Assembly (NCBI GenBank): GCA_020747015.1 | Contig: JAGTJM010000012.1 | Span: forward strand, 558,001 to 622,000 | From: Pyrenochaeta sp. MPI-SDFR-AT-0127 | Lineage: Eukaryota; Ascomycota; Dothideomycetes; Pleosporales; Cucurbitariaceae | DNA length: 64,000 nt | Direction: 5' to 3' | Made by a program: the position numbers and the translations under genes | In this document: positions 22,755-34,228 of the stretch, in pieces | How positions within the stretch are numbered: position 1 is the first letter of the stretch | Layout: the number at the start of each line of letters is the position of its first letter | Notes under the pieces: model-generated | What the model was told of the DNA's origin: nothing | The model's input: only the letters and a program-made list of their open reading frames with translations | The model's database searches: none

Positions 22755-25591
22755 TCTGATAGAGACGCAGGATGTGCCAGTACCTCAAACCATGCGACTG
22801 TAATGGGTCAGAACCACAGTGAAGTGGTACTACGTACTACTGACGTGCACAATCTAACACATTCCTACAGCAAAGTTAGTGGGTATTTCGGAGCAATTTA
22901 GGGTCGCCTGTATGACAGAGGATGTCTGGGTCCTGCCATAGTTGGACGGCGATGTCCTCTTCTGCCGAACAAAGACCACATCCTTAGCCGATTGCTGGCT
23001 GCCAAACTGAAGACGCTTCCGCCAACGTACCGATCAAGTCTTTGTTGTGATCGAGTATAGACCCTCGCACATCTAGGACGGTGTAGTACAGAGGATGGTA
23101 TGCAGTAGTAGAGGGTGTTGCTTCGAGACAACGTATCGAGGGGGCGAAGACAGCGCAGGGGTGGTTCTACGTCCACGGCAAGGGTTAGCATCATATCATG
23201 TCAAAATGTGAGCTCAACAAAGTAGCAAGTGGCTAGAATCGGTAGCAGCGGGATTGTGCAACTGCGCAACACTTACATCTCGAGTAAATGACGTTGGGCC
23301 TTGTCCAACAATATGTTTGCGTGTATGCCCAAGCAATTGAACTCCTTGACTATCCAATGCACGCGATTGAACCAAACAATGAGGAAAGCGACTAATGACG
23401 CTGGTAATTCACTTTTGGAAAGAGAGAAAGAATACTATTGAACAATGTCGAGCGCACTCATCAGAATAGGCACCCGGTGTGTCGTCCACTGCACGGAGCG
23501 TAAGGAGGAGGAAAAGAATAAGGGACGAGGAACGACCTGGGCATGAACTTGCTGATCGCCAATGCAGCAGCGTCGTTTCCGGAACTCAGGCACAACTCCG
23601 CACAGTCCTCTGGGGACGGAACCTTGGAAAAAGCAACGAATGGGGACCATGGGCTCAATCAAACCCCATCTGTGCCTGGTCAAATTTGTTTTGTCCTCCG
23701 AGCTCCTGTGCTTATGCACGCTCTCCACTAGCAAGCACAAGCTTCCCTGCATGCAGCCCATGTCGAGGATTCCATGCCCTGCATGCTCGCTATTGGCTTC
23801 AAGTCACCCGTTTTTTGCTAGCGACATGACGTTATTGGCTGAACATTGGGGTCCAACGTTCAGAAAGATATGCGTCCCGCGAGGCCGGCCATCGTGTTAG
23901 CGAGCAAGAAGAAATGACCCGATCAGGGGTATGTGGTCCATGGTCTGTTGGAGCAACATGGTCCTGCAACGGCGCCCAGGAGATGTGACGACGCGCAGTG
24001 AACCGTGTTTAGAGCAATGGCTGGATTCTGGCAGGTGTTGGAAGCACCGATCAAAGTTACCTGCGAAATGACTCTCGCCACCATCAAAAGCTCCGCAAGG
24101 ATCTCACCCTATCAGTTGGATCGAGACCACGCCTCGCTGTGATGGGCTGCGATCCAGAGTTTCAGCCTCTTGCCCGCGCCGCATTTGAGTGCTGGAGGCG
24201 GGAGGCGCATTTGATCCGTGATTAAAGCACCACAATTCGCGATGCACGCCCAACAATCCCGCCCGACGCCGTTGAGTCTTAGCCTGTGACTTCGCCTCGA
24301 GCTATTGAAAGTTTTCTCAATCACTGGCCACATTGGAGCGGTATAGGGTTTGAAGGGTCACAAGCTATAGACAACTCTCTGCTGGAAAGGAGGATCTGAT
24401 CAGGGTTGATAGCACATAAAAGACGGTTGCATGAACGTGAGGCATCATCGCTGTAATTCGGACCTACATTGGGAAAAGCTCGTTCGAGGGAACTCCCACT
24501 TCGGTCCGAGGCAATGAGCCGTGCACGTCTTGGCAGTGCATAGGAGAGGGCTCGAGTTGCGATCAGCAGTGCGAATGTGCATGCGTGGAATTGCCGGCAC
24601 CTTGGACATCAGCATTGCGTTGACGATATTTAAAGGTCGCCCACTGCTGAGAAGCCCTGCTCCTGAGCAATTTCGGTTTCAAGATTCCAGAACCTAGCCA
24701 GCCATTGCTCCAAGAGAGTCGAACCACGGTCAGGCAACGAGCCAGACAATTCCATCGGCTGGGCCAATTCGCAGGTGAGCTTGTTTGAAAAGCGGAATGT
24801 CCCCGTCGATCCCAAAGGAAAGTCAAGAGCTGACTAGATGAATTACGGGACGTCACATGGGAACGTGGCGCACGCAAAAACGGTGTTGCGAGTGCCGAAA
24901 TCGCGTAAACAACGCGCTGAACCATGTTAGCCGGCGCCTCCGGTTTGGCAATACAGGAGTGGAGATAACCGGGGACCGTTTGAATTCAATTCGACGACAT
25001 ATCGATTGATGGTCGAGATAGGAGACACTGGACGCGTCCCGTCGCCATGCTGCCCAGAGGGTGGGCCGTGTGTGCGGGCAGCTGCAGCTTGCATCTGCAG
25101 GGTACCATGCAGTGGCCTGGACTCTCAAAATGATATCACCGGAAATGGACATCCTAGGGCGGAGGAGAGACGTCTCGGTACAATGTTTTCTGCGTTGCAG
25201 TGCTCGCTAGGATGGCAGGCAGGAGAGGTTGCATCGCAATCACGGGGAGCCGGTCCAAATGTTTGAGGTTGTTGCAGTGAGCTCAAATTTGCCCAGCATG
25301 TCCTTGTTCCCCTTGTCGGATGCTGGCCACATCCGGCCTATACCGCCCCCTCGCATACCCCTCTGGTTTTCCTCTAGAAGATCTCCTTATACTTTGCCGT
25401 TTGCCGTAGTGTGATGTTCCCGGCCGCTGACAAGGTTGACGTCGGTTTGGTGTCGAGCAAGGGCAACCAGTCACCCCACCTATGATGACTAAGCCACTGT
25501 CCACGAAAATTTCGAGAGTGACAGGCAACAGAGAATGTAAGTCAGAGAAGGGTTGAGATATTCGTGGCAGACAGCTCAATACGTGGATATC
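22755..25591. other. Long intergenic region
   Basis: Separates the divergent ApsA-like (minus) and Cns1-like (plus) genes. Short frames on both strands overlap and lack domains. No tRNA, repeat or transposon end was found by eye. Confidence 0.5.
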
Positions 25592-26916
25592 ATGGCTGAA
25601 CAGACAAACGAGAATGCCACACAGAAAGCGTCGGCGGATCTGCCGCCGGCGATGGCTGAAATCAAGTCGCAAAGCGTCGATGAGCTACTGAAAGAGATGA
25701 ACCGGATGCCACTTTTCATGACATCACTTGACGAGACAGATGGAGAAGGAGGCGAGAACGTGGCTTTGGAGGCCTTGAAAGCAATGGCATACGAGGGCAC
25801 TCGCGCCGAGATTGCAGAGAACTTCCGGCAACAAGGGAACGAATGTGCAAGAGGAAAGCAATGGACTGATGCAAAGGAATTCTATGACAAGGCCATAGTG
25901 GCGCTCAAAGGGCTGCAAAGTAAACCGGATCCGGACGCAACAGGGCCTGACGTTATCGAGGTTGAGCTGGATGAAGAAGAAGAGGCGAAGAAGGAGAGGG
26001 TAATCGAGGAGGCATGTTATGTCAATAGAGCGCTGTGTAACTTGGAGAAGAGTAAGTTGGTTCCACATGTGTTGGAGTTGAACGACAGGCATTATGCAGG
26101 TCGAAGCATCCGACAAGAAAGGCGCAGTCACAGCATCCAACAACTGTCTATTCATCACAATCATGGAACTAATCAAGCACAGAAAACTACCGCTCTTGCA
26201 ACCTGGACTGTGCAGCGACCCTGCGGATCAACCCTTCTAACATCAAAGCCTTCTATCGGTCCGGTACTGCTTGCCTAGCCCTTGACAAATTACCAGAAGC
26301 AACGGATGCCTGCGAACGAGGATTGACCCTTGATTCAAACAATGCGCCGCTCAAGGCTCTGAAGGCTAAGATTGTCGCTCGGAAAGACTACATCGCCTCG
26401 GTTGAGAAGACGCGTCGAGAACGCGAAGCAAAAGTGGCGTCCGAAAGAGCCACCCTGAAGCTTGCACTAAAGAGTAGGAACATCCTGACAAGAGCGAGTG
26501 ACCAGGCACCAGATTTAGAGGATGCTGAAATCAAGCTGGAGAATCCGCTAGATCCCTCTTCAACAGTGACTTACCCGGTCATACTACTCTACCCTACACA
26601 CTCACAGTCCGACTTCATCAAGGCATTCTCAGAAAAGGAGAAGTTAGACCAACACTTGGACTACATCTTCCCCTTACCATGGGATGAACAGCATGAATAC
26701 ACCGTTGACAATGTTGAAGCTTATATGGAGACCGCAGCCGGCGGCCTGATCAAAGTGGGCAAGAAGATGAGTCTAGGAAAGGTTTTGGGGAGCGGAAAAC
26801 CCGAGGTTGTAGATGGGTTGGTCAGAATCAGTGTCTTACCCAAAGACAAGTCAGCAGAGTGGATTGAGGAGTTCAAGAAGAGGAGGGGCAAGGCCATCTC
26901 GTACAACAAAAGCTAG
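25592..26916 (+). CDS. CNS1: Cns1/TTC4-like TPR co-chaperone
   Basis: Two exons, 25592-26051 and 26183-26916, encode about 397 residues, close to yeast Cns1. The start is the ATG of MAEQTNEN; the frame upstream has no earlier ATG. The 131-base intron 26052-26182 has GTAAGT, a CTAAT branch and ACAG, phase 1; it joins NLEK to KNYRSCNLDC within the TPR domain. Three TPR helix pairs cover about residues 85-225 (FRQQGNECARGKQWTDAKEF, then NYRSCNLDCAATLRINPSNI, then AFYRSGTACLALDKLPEATD). A charged helix follows (VEKTRREREAKVASERATLK), then the C-terminal wheel domain with YPVILLYPTHSQSDFIKAF. Cns1 binds Hsp90 and Hsp70 C-termini and is essential for translation elongation factor eEF2 folding in yeast. 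An unspliced read of the intron would end early. Confidence 0.93.
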
Positions 26917-28277
26917 TGCAGCACAACCGTGCAACGGCCAGATTTCCGTATTCGTGTTCACCCGTCAAGCCACGATCAATAGTCTCGTGAATATTAGTGC
27001 ACAACAAGTGCCATACTTTCCGTCATCCCCCCGGGACTTCCCCGTCACACACTCACCGATATCTGATATCACGCATGGGGCTTGCACGTCGAGCTTCTTT
27101 TCGCAAAGGATGGTACCCCGCATGGCAGCACTCGACGGAATATTTCGCAACGTCAAAAAGAGAAAAATAATATGCGTCCATGCATGCATGCAGCGGGAAC
27201 GCAGTCAGCGGCCACGCCGCCCCCGCGGACGCACAACACCCACCCACACTCAATCTACACTGCACCCACCTCGCACACAAGACATGCGCGAGCAATATAA
27301 TTCTGTGGGGTAAAGCGGCTAGCTCAACAAGCACCGGATCAACAGCCTTGTGTAGGACCGCAAGCGTCCGTCTACATAAAACCCATCGATTTTGTGAAAT
27401 ACTAGAATCTATATGTGACTGTAATATACCCCTTGCCCAATAGCCTCTCTATATAGCCCCCCTTCATCAATAATAGAGGCTGAATCATCACGGTCTTGTC
27501 CGAATCCCTCAACAGGATCGCAATACGACGTTCCCAGTCCCCGGTATGAGGATAGTGCTACGGGTGGATGCGGTACGAGATCCTTTGACAGGCGTTTTCA
27601 TATCTGGCATGTCTCACGTATAAGATGCCGGCATCTTCATCCACCCAATGTCTTGCTGACTTGCAGGTTTGCCCGGCGCTGTGCAACGTGGCGCCCGTCG
27701 GTTATGCGGGGGCGCGTGCAAGGAATGGGTGAAGGGTGCCATATTTAGCCGCTGAACTATCGTTCGACCCATCACCATCCAGAAATTTCATGTTGTGATT
27801 GTTTATCGGGCCAATCCAAAAGGTTCACGTAGCACTCAAGGATCAGAAGGATATGGATTTAATAGATCTACGTCTTGACTAAAGAATGACACAGATTAAC
27901 TGTGCCACGTCAACCCGGACGTCTATCCGCTTGGGAAAGAGTCTCGACATGACGAAAAAAAAGTACACAGTGTTATCTTCCGAACCTCGATGCGAGTCCA
28001 AAGCCTAAGCTGTCATGTACTCTGTGACCATCTGGCTGGGCGCCTGATAGCGAGGTTGATGAAAATTCCAAGAAGGCGGAGGCTAGGCCTTGCCCTTTGA
28101 TAGTGAAGAGACCCTGAAATAAGAAGCTAGCAACATGGATGTGAACACGACCGATATGATTAGACAATAACGCTCCTCAGCGGTGCCGAGCCAGGACTGT
28201 ATCATGTGGTGAACAGTGCGTAGGGTCATAGGCTCGTACGGCTGCTGTGGTTGAGTAACGGTGTACTAGTTAGATAT
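26917..28277. other. Intergenic region between convergent genes
   Basis: 3' flanks of the CNS1-like (plus) and F-box-like (minus) genes. Several short frames occur (for example 27973-28167 minus) without recognisable features. Nothing supported. Confidence 0.5.
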
Positions 28278-29522
28278 TCATTTGTCATCATAGAGTTTCT
28301 TTTTGCGAGTCATAGTCTCCTGCAAATTGTTCCAGATGTGCTCGCTTATCTTAGGCTGCGGCCAGACCCAATGTTCAACAAACTTATCTACCTCGTCTGC
28401 CTTGATCTGCTCTAGGTAGCCGAGGAACTTGACATCGGATCTAGCCAGATAGCGGCGACCGGCAAATCTGAGCTTCAGGGTTCGTAGTTTAGCACTGCGG
28501 AGAATACGAAGGCAATTCATCAAGTACTCGTCATTGAGATAACGACGCTTCTCCTGAGAGTCGAGGTAAGGCGTGTCCTTTGGCAAAGCATCATCGAACG
28601 TGAATTTGATGTCTCGAAGGTATTGCAGGTTCTCCGGACCGATCATCTTCAAGAAGTGAAGGGCATCTTGGTAGCCGATCTCCTTCGGCATTGTCTCCCA
28701 GAACGGGCCCCGGGTGGAGCAGTGTCGGGTGAAGAAGAAGGTATTCTCACCATACAGAACAGAACAGCCCTCATTGTGGACCGTCCTGCAAGTCCTCAAA
28801 AACTGAGCAGACCTGCTAAGACCCCCGCGCTCCCTAGATGGGGGGATTCTAAGCTCTTGACAGTTGCCGTTTCGAGCGAACAGATACCGGTACACTGTAT
28901 TTCGCAGCTCCGGAGGAAAGTCGATGAAGCCCTTGCGACGTAGTTGTACTGCCGCTTGCGGTGGTGTTGGGCTTGCTGCATGAGTTTTTTGCGTCTTGCC
29001 TGGCCGCATTTCGTGGAGTGCACCTTCTTTGTTGGTCTGTAGTAGGGCGTTGTCCAACTTCACAAACAGCGGGCCATGGAATCCCAATGGAACATTGAAT
29101 TGCAGTGTCATAGGTCGCTTCTTTATAGCGTGGCGATTGAAAGCTCCATCTCGCTCATTGTCGGTGAACTCATCAAGCTCTTGGTCGTAGAGAATTGGGT
29201 CAAGATGCGGAGATGGTGGTGACGGGCTCCGCTTGCGCTTACGTTTTGTCTTGTCAACACGGCCACGCTGCGGCATGTCATCCTCTTCCTCGTCGTCGCT
29301 CTCGTCGTCGGTCAAGGGCATGAAATCGTCCTCTTCAAGAATGCCAGAATCAACGTAGCCGGCAGCTTTCTTGATACTTCCTGCGCTCTTGCGTATCGGG
29401 CGACCTGTGCTCTTATTATACTGGGTGACTTTCGAAGGACTGCCCAGCTCTGGGCTGTGGCTTTGGTCTGGCTGTATTGTTGGAGGCGGAGTTGATGTTG
29501 GTGTCTCTGTTTTAGGAGCCAT
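28278..29522 (-). CDS. F-box-like protein with acidic, basic N-terminal tail
   Basis: Single exon, 414 residues from ATG 29522. The first ~170 residues are low complexity: Pro/Thr-rich start, an acidic stretch (TDDESDDEEEDDM), then a basic cluster KTKRKRKRSPS that looks like a nuclear localisation signal. The second half carries the fungal F-box-like/2EXR pattern: FIDFPPELRNTVYRYLFA (about 198-215), then FLRTCRTVHNEGCSVLYGEN and TFFFTRH, typical of hundreds of fungal proteins in which the first block resembles an F-box. A C-terminal region of about 140 residues contains repeated Leu/Arg helices (LRILRSAKLRTLKLRF). A nuclear adaptor role, perhaps in ubiquitin ligase complexes, is an inference from the family; the exact function is unknown. 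Confidence 0.85.
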   Translation of the reverse strand: MAPKTETPTSTPPPTIQPDQSHSPELGSPSKVTQYNKSTGRPIRKSAGSIKKAAGYVDSGILEEDDFMPLTDDESDDEEEDDMPQRGRVDKTKRKRKRSPSPPSPHLDPILYDQELDEFTDNERDGAFNRHAIKKRPMTLQFNVPLGFHGPLFVKLDNALLQTNKEGALHEMRPGKTQKTHAASPTPPQAAVQLRRKGFIDFPPELRNTVYRYLFARNGNCQELRIPPSRERGGLSRSAQFLRTCRTVHNEGCSVLYGENTFFFTRHCSTRGPFWETMPKEIGYQDALHFLKMIGPENLQYLRDIKFTFDDALPKDTPYLDSQEKRRYLNDEYLMNCLRILRSAKLRTLKLRFAGRRYLARSDVKFLGYLEQIKADEVDKFVEHWVWPQPKISEHIWNNLQETMTRKKKLYDDK

Positions 29523-30382
29523 GTTGAGTGGGGCAATAGGCGGCGTAACACCTTAAACGTAGCAGTGTGGGCGTGGGTATGGGCTAGATGAGTAGAGGGA
29601 TCTGTTGTCAAGTGAAATTAGGCGGAGGTGGAGGTGGAGGGGGAGGGGGAGGGAGGTTGATGCTTGGATGAGGCTAGAAGCTTTGATGGGCAGGTGTGGA
29701 GGAAGTCAAGGCAAGCATGGTTGTGTGCAGTGGTGTTATGGTAGTGGAGGGCAGCATTGTGAGTGTTTTTCTTGCCCGATTCACGGTCGCGTGCGCCTGG
29801 CGGTCGTTGGCACAGCAGGAAGCCGCAATGGCGGTGAAACTGCTAGGAAAGTGAAAGAGACGACAGCTAGACACCAGGTGAATTGGAATGACTACCCACA
29901 CACAACCACAACATGGCAAGACACAGTGCTGGCATGGCCCGCCAAAGCACCGCTGGTTTGAAGCCCAGATGCTCAGATGCCGACCAGAGCTTCCGCGTCT
30001 TCGGATGCATGCAATATTACAACATATGCCAATCATGTAGTCTCTCGTCTCCTCTGGGTGGTGAGGTGCCCGGAGCGTGTCAGCAGCTCCCACGTCGGCT
30101 AGCTTGCGCCGGCCGAGTGAGGATACAGCTGATTCGTGCAAAGCGTTGAATCATCTTGGTTTTAGTTGTGAGGAGCAGAAGAGAGACGCGAGGCGGAAGC
30201 GAGGAAATTGGCCGTCGGAAAAACATTCGGCGCGCCGCCAGCCTTGCCCTGGCGCGCCACCGGCTCCGTGGATAAGCGGAGCTCATCGTTTCGTTGCCTC
30301 ATTGAGACTACAGGTCCCGCTATCGCATCACGTCTCTTTAAAAGGTCCCAAGGCACACGCTTTTCGCACCACATATTTGACC
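29523..30382. other. Divergent promoter region with purine-rich repeats
   Basis: Lies between the divergent F-box-like gene (minus) and the SHMT gene (plus). It contains a G/A-rich GGAGGTGGAGGTGGAGGGGG-type tract at about 29624-29655 and a GA-rich stretch upstream of 30200. The overlapping open frames here show no domains. Confidence 0.5.
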
Positions 30383-32172
30383 ATGGCGACCCTCCGATCT
30401 GTGTGTAGAGCGCCTTTGCGCCAGCTCACTGCCCGCTCTTCTGCTTCAATTGCCACAAACCATTCAAGAATACTACAGCGACAATGGCGGGGTTATGCAA
30501 CCAACTTGGACGCACAACAGAAGGTATACTCACTAGCATGATATGTACATGAAGGACTAGGCTTACCAAGCCTCAGGTGCTCTCACAAGACCTCGAACAG
30601 GCCGATCCTACAGTGTACCAAATCATTGAGAAGGTTCGTCACCACCTCTTGAAGCCCCAGATGATACAACCAAGCTTACAATCCCTCTACTACAGGAGAA
30701 GAACCGCCAAAAACACTTCATAAATCTCATTCCTTCAGAGAACTTCACATCTCAAGCTGTTCTCGATGCTCTTGGCAGTGTTATGCAGAGTACGTTCCAG
30801 AATCGATCACACCACTCGTAGCTCACACTGCGAACAGACAAGTACTCGGAAGGATACCCAGGCGCACGTTACTACGGGGGTAATGAGTTCATCGACCAGG
30901 CAGAGCGGCTCTGCCAGGAAAGAGCTCTCGAGGCTTTTGGTCTCAGCTCGTCAGAGTGGGGAGTCAATGTTCAGCGTGAGTCAAGTCAATCCTGCCTACC
31001 ACTACGAGCCCAACTAACATCCACAAGCGCTTTCTGGTTCTCCTGCCAACCTCTATGCCTATTCCGCCGTACTCAATACCCACGATCGTATCCTCAGTCT
31101 TGACCTGCCTCATGGCGGCCATCTGTCCCATGGTTACCAAACACCAACAAAGAAGATCTCTGCAGTCTCGAAATACTATGAAACCCTCCCGTACAGACTT
31201 GACGAGAAGACGGGTCTCATTGACTACGACAAGATGGAAGAGTTGGCGCACCTGTACAGGCCCAAGGTCATCGTTGCTGGAACCTCTGCATACAGCCGGT
31301 TGATCGAGTATGAGCGTATGCGCAAAGTGGCGGACGATGTCGGTGCATATCTCCTCTCGGATATGGCCCACATTTCTGGTCTCGTTGCAGCAGGTGTTGT
31401 TCCATCACCGTTCCCCCACTCCGACATTGTCACCACCACAACCCATAAGTCATTGCGCGGCCCGCGAGGAGCCATGATCTTCTACCGCAAGGGCGTCAGA
31501 AAGGTCGACAAGAAGGGGAATGAGGAGAAGTATGACTTGGAAGGTCCCATCAATGCATCTGTCTTCCCAGGTCACCAAGGAGGACCTCACAACCACACCA
31601 TCACTGCACTGGCTGTGGCGCTGCAACAAGCGCAAAGCAAAGAGTTCAAGGACTACCAACAGCAAGTTCTTGAGAATGCAAAGGCCCTTGCACAGCGCCT
31701 AGGGGACTCCAAGGAGAATGGCGGTCTTGGCTACAACCTTGTGAGCGGCGGCACTGACAACCACCTCGTTCTTGTCGACCTAAAGGACCGAGGTGTAGAC
31801 GGTGCACGGGTAGAGCGCGTTCTCGAACTCGTCGGTGTTGCATCGAATAAGAACACAGTGCCCGGCGACAAATCGGCCATGAAGCCCGGAGGTCTGCGCA
31901 TCGGCACTCCCGCCATGACAACGCGTGGCTTCCAGACCGGAGATTTCAAACGCGTTGCTGATATTGTCAATCGCGCCGTCGGTATTACACAGAAACTCAA
32001 CAAGGAAGCCAAGAAGAAGGCCGAGGAGACCTCGCGCAAGAACCCTGGCAGTGTCGCAGCATTCAAGGACTATGTTGGTGAAGGCGAGGAGATCACAGAT
32101 ATTGTGCAATTGAGGAAGGAGGTTGAGGATTGGGTATCTACATTCGCCTTGCCATGGGATAAGGCACAATAA
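30383..32172 (+). CDS. SHM1: Serine hydroxymethyltransferase, mitochondrial
   Basis: Five exons: 30383-30523, 30577-30633, 30696-30789, 30838-30975 and 31028-32172, giving 524 residues. The introns are 53, 62, 48 and 52 bases. Each join restores a conserved motif: PSENFTSQAVLDALGSVMQ-N-KYSEGYPGARYYGG, then NVQ-P-LSGSPANLYAYSAV. The enzyme uses pyridoxal phosphate to convert serine plus tetrahydrofolate to glycine plus 5,10-methylene-THF. The PLP lysine is about residue 284 in VTTTTHKSLRGPRG. The N-terminus (MATLRSVCRAPLRQLTARSS) is rich in Arg and Ser with no acids, a mitochondrial presequence, so this is the mitochondrial isozyme. Length and motifs are full; nothing is missing. Confidence 0.97.
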
Positions 32173-32468
32173 GTCAATTCAGTTGCATTCAGCGCGTTTG
32201 GAGTTTGGATAGTGGAAAAATGTGCGTTGGTATTGTATATAGGGCTGCTAATTGTCCACCACCTTCACCTATTGTGCCCAACCTTGCTATTGTCAACCCA
32301 ATCTTGAATTTTTCAGCACCTCACATATGATGCCCTCCTGTCTTCTCAACAACTTCCAGTCCGCGCCTTCTATCCTCCAATCTCTCCTCATTGAGTACCT
32401 CCTCAGCCATCTTTTCCATCCTCAAAAGGCACCACCTAGTGCGAGCCTGGAGCATACAAACCATTATC

Positions 32469-32948
32469 ATGCTTCCCATCCTCCTGGCCGTGCTCCTTGT
32501 CATCGCCAACCTTGGAACCGCGCTGCCGGTCAGCTCAGTTTTCCAGTTCGTTGAAAACACCACCAATTCCACCACTCTGGCCATGGCAACATTCACGATC
32601 CCGGCCTTCACATACGCCTCCCTATCTCCAGCCACACCTTCACACATCGCACTACCAGTCTTTACCCTCGACATTGGAAACGAGACCAAAAAGCCCCAAG
32701 GCGTGGATGTTTCTTCAGATATCCCATTTTCAAAAAATGGAGAGGAAACGTCGTCCTGGGTCGTTCCGGCAACATATAGCATACTTTGCTTCGATGTCGT
32801 TGTCATAGTGGCGTTTCTCTGGTGTTGGTGGCTGGGCTGCTTGTGGTGGATGAAGAAGCAGGTCCCTGGGATGGAGGAAGATGGAACGCAGGAGGTGAGG
32901 AGGGAGAGGGATGTGGAGGGGGAGATGAGACGGCTAGGGGTGATGTGA
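32469..32948 (+). CDS. Small single-pass membrane protein, unknown
   Basis: A 159-codon frame from ATG 32469. It starts with a signal-peptide-like segment (MLPILLAVLLVIANLGTALP), then a ~90-residue lumenal/extracellular part with three N-glycosylation sequons (NTT, NST, NET), a strong transmembrane helix of about 25 residues (ILCFDVVVIVAFLWCWWLGC) and a charged cytosolic tail (RRERDVEGEMRR). That type I layout is coherent, which supports a real gene. I recognise no family. It lies between the SHMT gene and the convergent RPB5 gene, with short flanks. Confidence 0.5.
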   Translation: MLPILLAVLLVIANLGTALPVSSVFQFVENTTNSTTLAMATFTIPAFTYASLSPATPSHIALPVFTLDIGNETKKPQGVDVSSDIPFSKNGEETSSWVVPATYSILCFDVVVIVAFLWCWWLGCLWWMKKQVPGMEEDGTQEVRRERDVEGEMRRLGVM

Positions 32949-33209
32949 AGTAGAGTGTAGAGAGTGGTGAGGAGGTTCTGGGTACCTTGAATGCAAGAGG
33001 AATTGAGGTGCCAAATGTAGTAACAACCTCCCGATTGTATTTTGGTGAGATGGACTGCTTCTATAGAGATCACTGGGGGTTTCAGGCTGCACTCAAAACT
33101 TGGTAGTTGATGGTATACATATCGGTGAATAGGGAACTTAGTATTCCCTTTATGCCAGTTCGCCAAACGCCTTGCAAATGAATCACTTCGCCCTCTTCTA
33201 GACCATCCT

Positions 33210-34023
33210 TTATATGACCCATCTGTAACTCGCATATCGGCCCGCCGTCTCAGATTTTCTGATAATCTTGACCACTGCTCCTCTCCTCAATCCCAAGTAC
33301 TTCGCAACAGGATCCGTAGATTGAATTCTGGGCAGCTGTGTCTGCTTCAACCGATAGCGCTGCAGTAACTGTTCCTTCTCTGCGGCACTCAACAACACAT
33401 GCTTGGGCACTAGCTCATGCTTTGTAATGTTTACGAGCAAATCCTGCTCAACGAAGACCTCAACGCCGCCCTTTGGTCCATCACTCATTCCGGTCGCGCC
33501 GCGAAGAAGTCGGATAGCCATACCCGTCATGGGCTTCACAGTGACCATAATGCCAGAGTAGAAAGAGCCGTTCAGCAGATGCCCCATGTAGTCGCGTAAC
33601 TGTTTCAGGCCAACGTTCTCGTCGCTATTGAACTCGACCCATATAGTGCCAATTTCAGGCACCGGATTGGGGTCTTTCTTGGTCGGTGCCGGAGTGTACT
33701 TGATAAGCATATCTTCAGAGGGCTGGCAGGAAAAGTTCAGGCGTGAGCGGCTGGACAGAGGTTAGTATTGCGACCTTCAAGTGAGTCAAATTGGAGGTAC
33801 ACACTCCGGCTCTCCGTCCTCGCGCGCATATTTCCGTGAGAAATCCTCGAGTGATAGTGTCATGTCGTCCTCGACAACCATGTAGCCCTTTGAGAGAGTC
33901 AGCGCGCTCGTTCAACCCTAGGAAGCGCAGGCGCAAACGAACCCGGTCGTTCATCATCTCCTTCGCTGTCCGCCAGACCCTCCACATGCGGATCAACCCC
34001 GGTTGGTATTTCTCGCCCTCCAT
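33210..34023 (-). CDS. RPB5: RNA polymerases I, II and III subunit RPABC1 (Rpb5)
   Basis: Three exons, 34023-33943, 33887-33805 and 33750-33210, encode 234 residues. The introns are 55 bases (33888-33942, phase 0) and 54 bases (33751-33804, phase 2, with an ACTAAC branch). The N-terminal jaw domain is visible (MWRVWRTAKEMMNDRGYMVV, then SRLNFSCQPSEDM). The C-terminal assembly domain is nearly textbook: ITKHELVPKHVLLSA, LLQRYRLKQTQLPRIQSTDP, VAKYLGLRRGAVVKIIR and SETAGRYASYR. Rpb5 is shared by all three nuclear RNA polymerases and contacts downstream DNA. The gene is divergent from PPM1, with start codons only 205 bases apart. Confidence 0.96.
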
Positions 34024-34228
34024 ACTGGCTATCTGACGTCGGAAGTTGGAAACGAGGGTAGGGTTGGCTAGTGGTCGTCACGGAGATTGAAATGAGATTC
34101 CTGTCGCGTCAAAGAAATTGTTCAGAGTCTCTCGCAGGTCGCTCTTGGCATGCATAGCTGCGCTAGATGGACTTGGGACTAGCGCGATATGCCCCGCCAA
34201 AGCCTCCCCGAGCTGCAACAAGCATGAG
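34024..34228. promoter_or_regulatory. Shared divergent promoter RPB5-PPM1
   Basis: The 205 bases between the opposite start codons must hold both promoters and both 5' leaders. I see no canonical TATA box. An out-of-frame ATG (34224) lies five bases before the PPM1 start. Confidence 0.6.

Noticed and set aside
32321..33235. 304-codon minus-strand frame opposite the small membrane protein
   Set aside because: Would span the 3' ends of two convergent genes; text is irregular with no domain, while the plus-strand frame has signal peptide and membrane helix.
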